Origin: Pusillibacter faecalis
GTDB taxonomy: Bacteria > Bacillota > Clostridia > Oscillospirales > Oscillospiraceae
Direction: 5' to 3'
Assembly: GCF_018408705.1 (NCBI RefSeq)
Contig: NZ_AP023420.1
Coordinates: forward strand, 2,356,001 to 2,420,000
DNA: 64,000 nucleotides
The notes beneath the pieces are model-generated. The model had not been told where the DNA came from. It saw only the letters and a list, made by a program, of their open reading frames with translations, and ran no database searches. Each line of letters begins with the position of its first letter. Position 1 is the stretch's first letter. Shown in pieces: positions 8,446 to 16,565 of the stretch. A program made the translations under genes and the position numbers.

Positions 8446-9648
8446 ATGAAATTTTCCAGCAGAATTGAGTCCTGTTCCCTGTCCCCGATCCGAAAGTTCC
8501 ATCCTTACATGATGGAGGCAAAGGCCAAGGGCCGGACGGTTTATCACCTGAATATTGGTCAGCCGGATATTGAGACCCCCAAGGAATTTTTTGATGCTGT
8601 GCAGAATTACCAGGAAAAGGTTCTGGCCTATGCACCCTCTCCCGGTGTAGAGACATATCTGGAAGCCGCGCGGGATTACTACCTATCTTTAGGCTACCAG
8701 GTCAGCTGCGATGATATTCTGGCAACCTACGGCGGCAGTGAGGCGCTGCAGATCCTCTTCTCCTGTATCCTGGAGGAGGGGGACGAGGTTTTGGTGCCGG
8801 AGCCTTACTATCCAAACTATGACACCTTTATTCGGGTTACAGGCGCAACAATCCGCCCGATTCCCACGGAGCCAGAGCAGGGCTACCGCTACGCGACCCG
8901 GGAGCAGATTGAGCCCCGCATTACCTCACGCACCCGGGCCATTCTTGTGACCAACCCCGGGAACCCCACTGGCGTGGTGCTGACGGCTCAGGAGCGGCGG
9001 CTGCTGGTAGACATTGCTAAGGAGCACAACCTATTTCTCATCAGTGATGAAGTTTACCGGGAGCTGGTCTACGGCGGTCAGACACCATCCTCGATGTTGG
9101 AGTATCAGGACGCTGCGGAGCATGTGGCGATTGTGGACTCTGTTTCCAAACGGTTTTCCGCCACAGGTTCCCGAGTTGGGGTGATCGTCTCTCGGAATCG
9201 GGAGCTGATGGGGCACGCTATGAAAATTGCCCAGGGACGCCTCTGTGCCGCCACGCTGGATCAGGTGGGTGCCGCAGCTCTATACCGCTCTATGACACCG
9301 GAGTACTATGCCGGACTCCGGGCGGAATACCAGCATCGCCGTGATGCTGTGGTGGAGGAGCTCCAGAAGATTCCCGGTGTTCAGTTCTCCCATCCGGAGG
9401 GCGCGTTTTATCTGATGGTGACGCTTCCGGTGGATGACGCCGAAAAGCTTCAGTATTTCCTGCTACAGGAATTTGAGGACCATGGGGAGACGGTGATGTA
9501 CGCCCCGGGCGAGGGCTTTTACGCCACACCCGGCAAAGGCCGCAGCGAGATCCGCATCGCCTATGTTACGGCAGCGGAGAAACTGCGCCGGGCTGTAGAG
9601 GTGCTGGGCCACGGCATTCAAGCCTATAACGCACAAAACCGCAGCTGA
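8446..9648 (+). CDS. Class I/II PLP-dependent aminotransferase
   Basis: Fold-type I aminotransferase of 400 residues. PLP-binding features: GQPDIETP at the N-terminus, YGGSEALQ, NPGNPTG (Asn-Pro), SDEVYRELVY (Asp/Tyr) and SKRFSATGSRVG with the Schiff-base Lys235; Arg in SEIRIAY near the end should bind the substrate carboxylate. I use the ATG at 8446, nine bases after AGGAGG; the open frame extends back through the T-box terminator, which cannot be coding. Being under a T-box, it probably makes or interconverts an amino acid sensed as its tRNA. Aspartate, aromatic and alanine aminotransferase activities are all possible. Confidence 0.9.
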   Translation: MKFSSRIESCSLSPIRKFHPYMMEAKAKGRTVYHLNIGQPDIETPKEFFDAVQNYQEKVLAYAPSPGVETYLEAARDYYLSLGYQVSCDDILATYGGSEALQILFSCILEEGDEVLVPEPYYPNYDTFIRVTGATIRPIPTEPEQGYRYATREQIEPRITSRTRAILVTNPGNPTGVVLTAQERRLLVDIAKEHNLFLISDEVYRELVYGGQTPSSMLEYQDAAEHVAIVDSVSKRFSATGSRVGVIVSRNRELMGHAMKIAQGRLCAATLDQVGAAALYRSMTPEYYAGLRAEYQHRRDAVVEELQKIPGVQFSHPEGAFYLMVTLPVDDAEKLQYFLLQEFEDHGETVMYAPGEGFYATPGKGRSEIRIAYVTAAEKLRRAVEVLGHGIQAYNAQNRS

Positions 9649-10025
9649 GAAACTGCTGGCCCTCAGGCAGGAGAGCGCTGGGAGAGTTGCATCCTGTAGG
9701 GCGAGTGGAAAAGCCTGTATCAGGGCTGCCGAGAGGGGCTGTGTACGGGAAAAGGCATCGATTCTCCGCTGTTTTTGGGTAATTTGGATTCAGGGAAACA
9801 AAAGCTTTATATAGCTGCGAATCAAAGAGAAAAGGGGCATCTCCGGAAATCGGAGATGCCCCTTTAGATAGGAAGTGAGCTTTGATCGGTCCCTCAATCT
9901 AGAGAAGGCACATCAGGCAACAATTGCTCTGCCAACATGAAAGACTGCCGGCATCCTATTTACCTGTCGATTTCAAAAGGGGGCAGCAGGTGGAGAACAC
10001 TTGAAGAGTGTTTTTGAAATCCTAC
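9649..10025. other. Non-coding gap between aminotransferase and iscS
   Basis: I see no convincing gene here. It holds a strong hairpin at 9831-9865 and a smaller hairpin near 9997-10015 (AACACTT, GAAG, AGTGTTT then T), then the iscS promoter. Confidence 0.6.
9831..9865. terminator. Hairpin terminator, 15-bp perfect stem
   Basis: AAAGGGGCATCTCCG (9831-9845) pairs perfectly with 9851-9865 around a GAAAT loop. The A-rich 5' side and T-rich 3' side would let it work on either strand. It lies 180 bases after the aminotransferase. Confidence 0.75.
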
Positions 10026-10054
10026 TTGACAAGTGGGAAAATATGTGCTATGAG
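10026..10054 (+). promoter_or_regulatory. Promoter of iscS-iscU
   Basis: TTGACA at 10026-10031, 17-base spacer, TATGAG at 10049-10054, about 40 bases before iscS. No separate Rrf2/IscR regulator gene is adjacent. Confidence 0.65.
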
Positions 10055-10091
10055 TATATCATAGTAAAAAGATAGGAATAGGAGGATATCG

Positions 10092-11279
10092 ATGAACGTA
10101 TACGCGGATAATGCGGCTACCACCAGGCTTGGCGATACGGCTCTGGCGGCGATGATACCTTGCTTTCAAGAAGTCTATGGAAATCCGTCCAGCCTCCACA
10201 GCCCCGGTCAGCGGGCGGCGGAAAAACTGGCTGAGGCCCGGGATATTTTTGCCCGCTGTCTCCATGCTGACCCAAGGGAGATCACCTTTACCTCTGGAGG
10301 GAGTGAGGCGGACAACCAAGCGCTGCGCTCTGCTGCCGCTTTAGGCGCGCGGAAGGGAAAACGGCACTTGGTTTCCACAAAATTTGAGCACCACGCAGTT
10401 CTCCATACCCTGGAGGCGCTGGAGCAGGAGGGATTTGAGGTCACGCTGCTGGACATCCCGCCGGACGGCGTGGTAACAGCGGAACAGGTGCGTGCGGCGA
10501 TTCGGCCGGATACCTGTCTGGTGTCTGTGATGTATGCGAATAACGAGATCGGCACAGTCATGCCGGTAGAGGAGATCGGTGAGGTGTGCCGGGAAGCCGG
10601 CGTGCTGTTCCATTCAGACGCTGTGCAGGCGGCTGGGCACCTGCCGATTGATGTGCAGGCCATGCACATAGACCTGCTGTCTCTCTCAGCCCATAAGTTC
10701 CATGGCCCCAAGGGAGTCGGTGTGCTGTACGCCAGACGGGGGATTCCATTGGTGAACATCATCTATGGGGGAGCCCAAGAGCGGGGCCGGCGGGCTGGCA
10801 CGGAAAATATCCCTGCTATCTGCGGGGCGGCTGCGGCATTTGATGAGGCGTGCGCTCATATGGAGAAAAACGCGGCATACCTGACGCCCCTCCGAGACCG
10901 TCTGATTGCCGGATTGACCGCGATTCCCCACACGGTACTCAATGGCGACGCACATCGTCGGTTACCGGGGAACGTGAACGTCTGCTTTGAGGGGGTTGAA
11001 GGGGAGTCGCTGCTGTTGCTATTGGATGCCAAGGGGATTGCAGCATCCTCCGGCAGCGCCTGCACCTCCGGCTCCCTGGACCCCAGCCACGTGCTGCTGG
11101 CCCTGGGTCGGCCCCACGAGGTGGCCCATGGCTCTCTACGGCTGAGCCTGAGTGAATACAATACGCCGGAGGAGATCGACTATATTTTGAAGGAAGTTCC
11201 TGGCATCATTCAGTATCTGCGGGATATGTCTCCGGTCTGGGACGAGCTGGAAAGGGGACAGCGTTCTCATTTGATATGA
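10092..11279 (+). CDS. iscS: Cysteine desulfurase IscS/NifS
   Basis: PLP enzyme that takes sulfur from cysteine as an enzyme persulfide for Fe-S cluster (and possibly tRNA thiolation) assembly. It is 395 residues. ADNAATT at the N-terminus, TSGGSEADN, HSDAVQAAG, the PLP lysine in SAHKFHGPKG (Lys202), RRAGTENI and the catalytic cysteine in SSGSACTSG (Cys324) are all present. AGGAGG precedes the ATG. The downstream scaffold gene iscU confirms the Fe-S role. NifS-type naming is equally used for this group. Confidence 0.95.
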   Translation: MNVYADNAATTRLGDTALAAMIPCFQEVYGNPSSLHSPGQRAAEKLAEARDIFARCLHADPREITFTSGGSEADNQALRSAAALGARKGKRHLVSTKFEHHAVLHTLEALEQEGFEVTLLDIPPDGVVTAEQVRAAIRPDTCLVSVMYANNEIGTVMPVEEIGEVCREAGVLFHSDAVQAAGHLPIDVQAMHIDLLSLSAHKFHGPKGVGVLYARRGIPLVNIIYGGAQERGRRAGTENIPAICGAAAAFDEACAHMEKNAAYLTPLRDRLIAGLTAIPHTVLNGDAHRRLPGNVNVCFEGVEGESLLLLLDAKGIAASSGSACTSGSLDPSHVLLALGRPHEVAHGSLRLSLSEYNTPEEIDYILKEVPGIIQYLRDMSPVWDELERGQRSHLI

Positions 11280-11354
11280 TTTGGCATGATTAAGAACTTC
11301 GTGTTCTGCGGCTGAGCCGGATAGAGACATCACTAAAAATAATAAGGAGGACAT

Positions 11355-11801
11355 ATGATGGCGCTCTATAGTGAAAAAGTTATGGATCACTTCCAGCATC
11401 CACGGAATGTTGGAAAGATGGACAATGCCGACGGTGTTGGCGAAGTGGGAAACGCCAAATGTGGTGATATCATGCGGATGTATATCAAGGTGGACCCGAA
11501 AACCCAGGTCATCACGGATGTGAAGTTTAACACCTTTGGCTGCGGCAGTGCTATCGCCACCAGTTCCATGGCAACGGAAATGATCAAAGGTAAGACGATT
11601 TCGGAGGCTTTGGAACTAAGCAACCAGGCAGTAGCGGAAGCCCTGGACGGTCTTCCGGCCCATAAGATGCACTGCTCCGTTCTGGCGGAGGAGGCGGTGC
11701 GGGCCGCTGTGAAGGATTACTACGACCGGGAGGGGATTCCCTATGATGAAACGCTTATGACTTGTGCGGGGCACTGTGATACCTGTGGTCATGAGCATTG
11801 A
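11355..11801 (+). CDS. iscU: Fe-S cluster scaffold IscU/NifU-like
   Basis: Scaffold on which [2Fe-2S]/[4Fe-4S] clusters are built from IscS-derived sulfur. The three scaffold cysteines are present: AKCGD (Cys36), FGCGSA (Cys62) and MHCSVL (Cys106), with the Asp of CGD. Length is 148 because of a C-terminal tail, TCAGHCDTCGHEH, with three extra cysteines and two histidines, which classic IscU lacks. ATG codons at 11355 and 11358 both follow AAGGAGG; either could be used. It is cotranscribed with iscS. Confidence 0.94.
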   Translation: MMALYSEKVMDHFQHPRNVGKMDNADGVGEVGNAKCGDIMRMYIKVDPKTQVITDVKFNTFGCGSAIATSSMATEMIKGKTISEALELSNQAVAEALDGLPAHKMHCSVLAEEAVRAAVKDYYDREGIPYDETLMTCAGHCDTCGHEH

Positions 11802-11816
11802 GCACCGCTGATGGAG

Positions 11817-11850
11817 AGGGCGAGAGAGCAGAAGGCTCTCTCGCCCTTTC
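11817..11850 (+). terminator. Terminator after iscU
   Basis: 13-bp perfect stem AGGGCGAGAGAGC (11817-11829) with 11835-11847, AGAAG loop, then TTTC. It lies between convergent iscU and the GNAT gene and could serve both. Confidence 0.8.
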
Positions 11851-11863
11851 ACAAGGGCTTTTG

Positions 11864-12490
11864 TCAACAGAAGCAGTCGTAGAGGAAAAAGGTCATGGCC
11901 TCGCTTTCTCCGGCGACTTGCATGGTGTGCTGCAGCTCACAGCGCCTTGTCATGCCAAGATGTTCGTAAAAGGGATAGTGGCAGCTGGTATCTGTAAACA
12001 AATAGAACTCCCGGATATTTTGAGACCGCAGATATTCCACAGCCATATAGAACATCCTTTTCCCAAGCCCTCTGCCTCGGTATGCCTGACTGATGGCGAA
12101 AAAGGCCAATTCTCCAGAGTAGCTTTTTCCGCTGCGGGCAAGCAGCTCCTGGTCGATGTTTTGGACGCCTGCGAAGATCTTGGAAACACGCCGACCCTCG
12201 CTGCTTAAATACAGGGACATGATTGAGAGAACCCAATGGAGGCGCAGAGAGAGCGGACAGTGGTGCTGCCGTATATCCTTTCCCATAATGACGCCGACAG
12301 GATGCCCATGGACAAGCGCGACCTGTGTAAAAGTCTGGTTGGCAAGGCAGCTGCTTACATACACCCTTGCCAGCTTTTTCGCTGTCCTAGGCGAGCAGAG
12401 TCGATCATACTGCCAGGTTTCCCGCACAATGGTTTCCAGCGCCTCGCGGTCGCTTGGGTGGAAGGTTCGCAACATGATTTCTTCCTTCAT
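11864..12490 (-). CDS. GNAT-family N-acetyltransferase
   Basis: Acetyl-CoA-dependent acyltransferase of unknown substrate, 208 residues from the ATG at 12490 (GGAGA nine bases upstream; a second ATG at 12475 also has a good site). The acetyl-CoA pyrophosphate motif is AYRGRGLGKRM at about 145-155, followed by the typical strand FYLFTDTSCHYPFYEHLGM. It is divergent from a MerR-family regulator across about 140 bases, suggesting the regulator controls it, as in multidrug-responsive MerR/acetyltransferase pairs. The link is inferred from position only. Confidence 0.82.
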   Translation of the reverse strand: MKEEIMLRTFHPSDREALETIVRETWQYDRLCSPRTAKKLARVYVSSCLANQTFTQVALVHGHPVGVIMGKDIRQHHCPLSLRLHWVLSIMSLYLSSEGRRVSKIFAGVQNIDQELLARSGKSYSGELAFFAISQAYRGRGLGKRMFYMAVEYLRSQNIREFYLFTDTSCHYPFYEHLGMTRRCELQHTMQVAGESEAMTFFLYDCFC

Positions 12491-12564
12491 TTGTTCTTGT
12501 CTCCAATCTGCTTTTTTTGGATGGCTTTGGAGAAGATGACCCTCTGAAAAAGGCAGCAGGCCAC

Positions 12565-12593
12565 TTGCCATCCGTCCTCTGGTAGCTTATAAT
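12565..12593 (+). promoter_or_regulatory. Promoter of the MerR-family gene
   Basis: TTGCCA (12565-12570), 17-base spacer, TATAAT (12588-12593), 40 bases before the MerR start. The normal spacer means it does not need the 19-bp spacer untwisting typical of MerR targets. Confidence 0.65.
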
Positions 12594-12632
12594 AATCCAG
12601 ACAGTAACTGTACGGTCAAGGGGGAATTTGAA

Positions 12633-13457
12633 ATGTCTTTTGCCGCAGAGACGTTCTTCACCATCGGACAATTTGCCGACTTGCATGAGATCAATAAAAA
12701 AACTTTGATGTGGTATGATGAGATTGGACTGCTCAAGCCTGCGGCGGTCAGGGAAAACGGCTATCGCTATTATACATACCAGCAGAGCTCTACATTGGAA
12801 ACCATTTTGATGCTGCGGGAATTACAGGTTTCCATTCGTGAAATTCAAGAGTTTCTCAAGAATCGCTCTGCGGCGTCCCTGGAGATGCTGCTGATAGAGA
12901 AAGGAAGGGAATTGGACCACACCATAACACACCTGAAAAAGATCAAAAAGATGATGTCCGAGAGGCAGCGTGACATGAGTATTCTGAGAGAGATGGACCT
13001 TTCTCAAATGACGGTTGTTGACAAGGTGGAACGGCACTATCTGGTGACAGTGGACCTCTCCTGCGGAATCACATTGGAAAAAGCCATTGAAAGGCTGACG
13101 GCGGAGGCGAAAGGCTATCAGCTGCGTCGTTTGCACGATGCATCGTATGGCTCCATCCTGCCGGTTGAGCAGCTATATCAAGGGAATTTTAGCAGGTATT
13201 CCGCGCTGTATATGGAGGTGCCGGGCCCCATTCGGAAAAAGGGACTTCATATTCAGCCAAAGGGCTCCTATCTCCGAGCTTTCTGTAAGGGGAGCTGGGA
13301 GCATTTGCCGGAGCGCTATCTGGACATTCTCTCATATGCGCGGGAACAGGGCCTTCGATTATCCGGATTTGCGTATGAAAAAGGTATCAATGAGATGGTC
13401 ATTGATACCTTGGATGAGTATATTACAGAGATTGAGATCCCAGTCCAGCTGCCTTGA
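12633..13457 (+). CDS. MerR-family regulator with GyrI-like effector domain
   Basis: 274 residues. N-terminal MerR winged helix (about 8-78; TIGQFADLHEINKKTLMWYDEIGLLKP-type start and a YRYYTY wing), a dimerisation coiled coil (about 80-122), and a C-terminal domain (about 140-274) shaped like the GyrI/BmrR ligand-binding fold. This BltR/BmrR layout usually senses lipophilic cations or other small molecules. It lies divergent to the GNAT gene. The ligand is unknown. Confidence 0.87.
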   Translation: MSFAAETFFTIGQFADLHEINKKTLMWYDEIGLLKPAAVRENGYRYYTYQQSSTLETILMLRELQVSIREIQEFLKNRSAASLEMLLIEKGRELDHTITHLKKIKKMMSERQRDMSILREMDLSQMTVVDKVERHYLVTVDLSCGITLEKAIERLTAEAKGYQLRRLHDASYGSILPVEQLYQGNFSRYSALYMEVPGPIRKKGLHIQPKGSYLRAFCKGSWEHLPERYLDILSYAREQGLRLSGFAYEKGINEMVIDTLDEYITEIEIPVQLP

Positions 13458-13474
13458 TAAAAATGGACGCGAGA

Positions 13475-13942
13475 TCAGACCAACGGAACCGTGTGCCCGT
13501 CCAAATGGCTGTTTTGTAACGTGATGATCCCATAGAAGGGACGGAAGTGGTCGCCAATACTGCCGGGATTCAAAAAAAGCGTTTTACCCCGCATGTCCAC
13601 CAGAGGCTGATGGGTATGGCCAAATAAAAATAGATCTAGGTTTTCTTCCTCGGCGGCATATCCGGCCCGAAGCAGGGACTGTTTCACGCCATAGGTGTGG
13701 CCGTGGCAGATCAGGACGCGCTTCTCTTCCCAAAAAAGCAGCTGTTCCGCTGGTTCACCCGGACGAAAGTCGCAGTTGCCGGGAACCTGGTAAAAGGGTA
13801 GCATTGGAAATTGCCCATGAAGCTGGCGCGCCTCACGCCAACCATCACCCAGGTGAACAATCATATGGGGAGACTCGGCCTCGACAGCGCGAACCATATT
13901 GGTGAGATTCCCATGGGAATCAGATAGTACTAAAACCTTCAT
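13475..13942 (-). CDS. YfcE/MJ0936-type metallophosphoesterase
   Basis: Calcineurin-like phosphodiesterase of 155 residues. Metal-ligand motifs in order: SDSHGN, HLGDG, PGNCDF, CHGHTYG and FGHTHQP, with NPGS near the end. The ATG at 13942 has GGAGG seven bases upstream; the frame continues 16 codons upstream without similarity. Such proteins hydrolyse simple phosphodiesters in vitro; the physiological substrate is unknown. A paralogue lies at 16566-17108. Confidence 0.92.
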   Translation of the reverse strand: MKVLVLSDSHGNLTNMVRAVEAESPHMIVHLGDGWREARQLHGQFPMLPFYQVPGNCDFRPGEPAEQLLFWEEKRVLICHGHTYGVKQSLLRAGYAAEEENLDLFLFGHTHQPLVDMRGKTLFLNPGSIGDHFRPFYGIITLQNSHLDGHTVPLV

Positions 13943-13999
13943 TGCCAACCTCCTTGATTCCAGTATAGGCGATTTGGCACGGAATTGCAAGGAAGAAGG

Positions 14000-14028
14000 T
14001 TGACAGACAGGGAATGGTATGATATATT
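14000..14028 (+). promoter_or_regulatory. Promoter of the DUF3793 gene
   Basis: TTGACA (14000-14005), 17-base spacer, TATATT (14023-14028). Transcription should begin near 14035, immediately before the palindrome at 14039-14056. Confidence 0.8.
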
Positions 14029-14038
14029 AAAAATGGGG

Positions 14039-14056
14039 TTAGTTAGAACTAACTAA
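14039..14056 (+). promoter_or_regulatory. 18-bp palindromic operator (DtxR/MntR-box-like)
   Basis: TTAGTTAG, AA, CTAACTAA: the two 8-base arms are perfect reverse complements. It covers the predicted transcription start. It resembles the TTAGG-TTAG-CTAA-type boxes of metal-dependent DtxR/MntR repressors, so iron or manganese control is a reasonable guess, not shown. Confidence 0.6.
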
Positions 14057-14085
14057 AAAAGAAATGCGATAACGCATTCTTTTTT
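14055..14085 (+). terminator. Leader hairpin with T-run (attenuator candidate)
   Basis: AAAAAAGAAATGCG pairs (one bulged A) with CGCATTCTTTTTT around a short loop. It lies inside the predicted 5' leader, between promoter and ribosome site of the DUF3793 gene, so it could stop transcription early unless relieved. Confidence 0.6.
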
Positions 14086-14133
14086 AATGGTGAGTTAGTC
14101 TATACAAATCTTCGAATGATAGAGGAGGCGCAC

Positions 14134-14700
14134 ATGGGGAGATTGTTTGAAGAGCTGTTGGTGGAGCAGTGTGCACCGACGTTGACAGGGCTCAAGCCGG
14201 CGAGTCTGTTTCGCTATCAGGCTGACGATCGGATAGAATCCGTCCAGGCGGCTGTTCACTGGGCGCGAGAGCTGGAGCCTTACGGCATCACGGTCCGAGT
14301 ACTGAAGGTTTGCCCCAAGACCGGTGCAAGCCTCATCTATTTGTATCGAAAAACAGAACTGCTTCGCCTGCTGGCAGAGCCAGCTGTTCTGAATTTTTTG
14401 AAAGGCAGCGGCTATGAGACAGAGGGTGGAGGGGATCAGCTGCTGCGGCAGCTCTCTCGCCGTTTGTGTCTGGAAGAGGAGTTTCCCCATGAAATCGGCG
14501 TCTTTTTGGGCTACCCGCTGGAGGATGTGGAGGGCTTCATCCGCCACCGGGGAAGAAATTTTTCGCTCTGCGGCTACTGGAAGGTCTATGGAGACCCGGA
14601 GGAGGCTCAGATCAAGTTTGAGAGATACCGCTGCTGTACGGTTCACTGTATGGAACAGCTCCGAAGCGGCGTATCCATTATCCGCATGATCGCGGCATAA
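14134..14700 (+). CDS. DUF3793 family protein
   Basis: 188 residues from the ATG at 14134 (GAGGAGG six bases upstream). Function unknown. I recognise the family by the N-terminal TLTGLKPASLF segment, the TGASLIYLY strand and the closing FPHEIGVFLGYPLEDVEGFI...GYWKVYGD region. DUF3793 proteins are typical of gut Clostridia and are often found near iron or flavodoxin genes. Here the gene has a strong promoter, a palindromic operator and a leader hairpin, so it is tightly regulated. No signal peptide or membrane segment. Confidence 0.82.
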   Translation: MGRLFEELLVEQCAPTLTGLKPASLFRYQADDRIESVQAAVHWARELEPYGITVRVLKVCPKTGASLIYLYRKTELLRLLAEPAVLNFLKGSGYETEGGGDQLLRQLSRRLCLEEEFPHEIGVFLGYPLEDVEGFIRHRGRNFSLCGYWKVYGDPEEAQIKFERYRCCTVHCMEQLRSGVSIIRMIAA

Positions 14701-14992
14701 AAAGGAGGTGGGGCTGCAAAATTGGATGGGTCAGCGGCATTGGTATACAGAAAAGATGCTTCCTGCGGCTGGGGCAACGGTGTAGGGCGGGTGAGCGCAA
14801 ACGCTGTGAAGCTGCAGGAGCCACCCTGTATGACGGGAGGAGCTGATGGTATGCGATGCTACTGGACGATACCGACTTGCAGCGGGTCTTCTGGTAATTA
14901 TTTTGTAGAGTGAACTGCTTTTGACATTCGCCCAGGATGGGAGCAGGATGATCGCAGGTCTGCAGCAAAAGCTGTGGACCTGCGATTTTTGT
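14701..14992 (+). other. Unassigned transcribed stretch after DUF3793
   Basis: AAAGGAGGT follows the DUF3793 stop immediately, with a TTG at 14722 opening a 63-codon frame I do not recognise. The stretch ends in the strong terminator at 14951-14992. It may be a decayed second gene of the operon or a structured 3' RNA; no known riboswitch pattern is clear. Confidence 0.35.
14951..14992 (+). terminator. Terminator of the DUF3793 transcript
   Basis: 16-bp stem (14951-14966 with 14971-14986, two mismatches), AAAA loop, then TTTTTGTTTT. The only + gene upstream is DUF3793, 250 bases before. Confidence 0.85.
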
Positions 14993-15077
14993 TTTCATCA
15001 AGAACCGTCGGCCTTTTCTAATGGCTCTTTCCAAGTTTTTATTTTGTGGGAAAAGCCTTTTTACTATGAGCTGAAAC

Positions 15078-16508
15078 TTATAGGTCCTCTTGGGCGGGAC
15101 CGTCTAGCAGACGACCGTCCAGATCGAACCGGGACCCGTGGCAGGGGCACTCCCAACTCAGGGTATCGGGATTCCACTCCAGCTGACAGCCCAGATGAGG
15201 GCATCGGGCGGTCACAGCGTGAATTTCACCGGATTTGTCCCGGTAGACGCCGAACTTCTCCCCGTCAATCTCCACAATGCCCCCGTGGCCATAGGGCAGC
15301 TCCTCCAGGGGAATCCGCCCGGGCTTCCAAAGCTGGCGGCTCAGCCCCCGGACGGCCTGAAGCGTGTCCTCTGCCAGCTGCTTGGCAGAGGCGCTCAGGT
15401 GGAAGCGGTGAGGAGAAAATACGGAGAGATCCTGAGGCGACGTCCGCCCTAGAGCCAGGTCCCGCAGCAGCTCCGCCGCAATCACAGAGGAGGACATGCC
15501 CCACTTTTGAAAGCCTGTGGCCACCAGCCAGCTAGGGCGGCTGTCCGCAAAAACGCCGAGATAGGGTACGCCGTCCATCGGCATGCAATCCTGAGCGGAC
15601 CAGCGAGCAGCTACACGGCAGTCCGGCCAGTAGCGGCGGGCGGCTTGTTCCAGCAGGGCATATTTGCCGCCTTCCCGATTTTCTCCCGTGCGGTGGCCTC
15701 CGCCGCCCAATAGCAGTGTGTCCCCCCAGGAGCGGAAGGAGAGCCCCTCTCCGTCAATGCCTAGATAATAGTTTTGCAGGTTTTTAGTACCCTTCAAGGC
15801 CAGGACATAGCTGCGTTCCTGGTGCTGGCGGGTGAAGTAATACCCCGGCATATTGATAAAGGGATAGTGGCAAGCAAACACAATGCGTTCAGCGCTTACG
15901 CTGCCGCGTTCCGTGGAGAGCGCGTGCTCCTCCACGGTGAGTACCCGGCTGTGTTCGTAAACCGTCAGCCCCTCGGCCAGGGCCGCAAGCAGCCGAAGGG
16001 GGTGGAAGCAGGCCTGATTCCGCAACCCTAGAGCCTGGGCGGCAAAGGGAAGCTCTGTGTCACGGGTGAGAAAGACATCCATGCCCAGGGCAAGACAGGC
16101 GTCGTGCTCTTCCTCCAGCGGACCGGGGGCGCCCACGGCGTACAAAAACGACGTGCAGTCCTGAAAGTCACACTCAATGGACCACTCCCGTACCAGCTGC
16201 CGCAAGCGTTCTACCGCGGCGAGATTGGCCCGGGCATACTGGCCAGCGGCCTCGGCTCCCAGGGTTTGAATCAGCTGGTGGTACTTCAGCCCGTGCTGTG
16301 CCGTCAGCTTGGCGGTGGTCCCGGCAGTCTGTCCGCCTCCGATCCGATCCGCTTCCACGACGACCACCTCGGCGCCTTCCCGCCGCAGGGCTGCGGCAGT
16401 CAGCATCCCCGCAAGCCCGCCGCCAATCACAGCAACATCTGCCTGTTGATGGCCCTCCAGGACGGAAAAGGCAGGAAGTGCAGCAGTTTTTGTCCAAATG
16501 GATTTCAT
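15078..16508 (-). CDS. FAD-dependent oxidoreductase with C-terminal Rieske domain
   Basis: 476 residues. DAO-type FAD domain with the dinucleotide motif VAVIGGGLAGML (about 25-36), GGGQTAGTTAKLTAQ just behind it, and a flavin-contact region VATGFQKWGMSSS near 360; then a Rieske [2Fe-2S] domain with CPHLGC (436-441) and CPCHGS (454-459) supplying the two Cys and two His ligands. This layout is known in Firmicute YhfW-like proteins; substrate and electron partner are unknown. The ATG is preceded by AAAGGAGGTG. It lies between two phosphoesterases but is monocistronic by spacing. Confidence 0.93.
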   Translation of the reverse strand: MKSIWTKTAALPAFSVLEGHQQADVAVIGGGLAGMLTAAALRREGAEVVVVEADRIGGGQTAGTTAKLTAQHGLKYHQLIQTLGAEAAGQYARANLAAVERLRQLVREWSIECDFQDCTSFLYAVGAPGPLEEEHDACLALGMDVFLTRDTELPFAAQALGLRNQACFHPLRLLAALAEGLTVYEHSRVLTVEEHALSTERGSVSAERIVFACHYPFINMPGYYFTRQHQERSYVLALKGTKNLQNYYLGIDGEGLSFRSWGDTLLLGGGGHRTGENREGGKYALLEQAARRYWPDCRVAARWSAQDCMPMDGVPYLGVFADSRPSWLVATGFQKWGMSSSVIAAELLRDLALGRTSPQDLSVFSPHRFHLSASAKQLAEDTLQAVRGLSRQLWKPGRIPLEELPYGHGGIVEIDGEKFGVYRDKSGEIHAVTARCPHLGCQLEWNPDTLSWECPCHGSRFDLDGRLLDGPAQEDL

Positions 16509-16565
16509 AGGACACCTCCTTTGCCAATAGTATGTCCGGCAAGGAGGCGTTTGAAAACCGCCTAT

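Noticed and set aside
14760..14900. Possible riboswitch between DUF3793 and its terminator
   Set aside because: Checked for cobalamin, T-box and purine landmarks by eye; none is complete.
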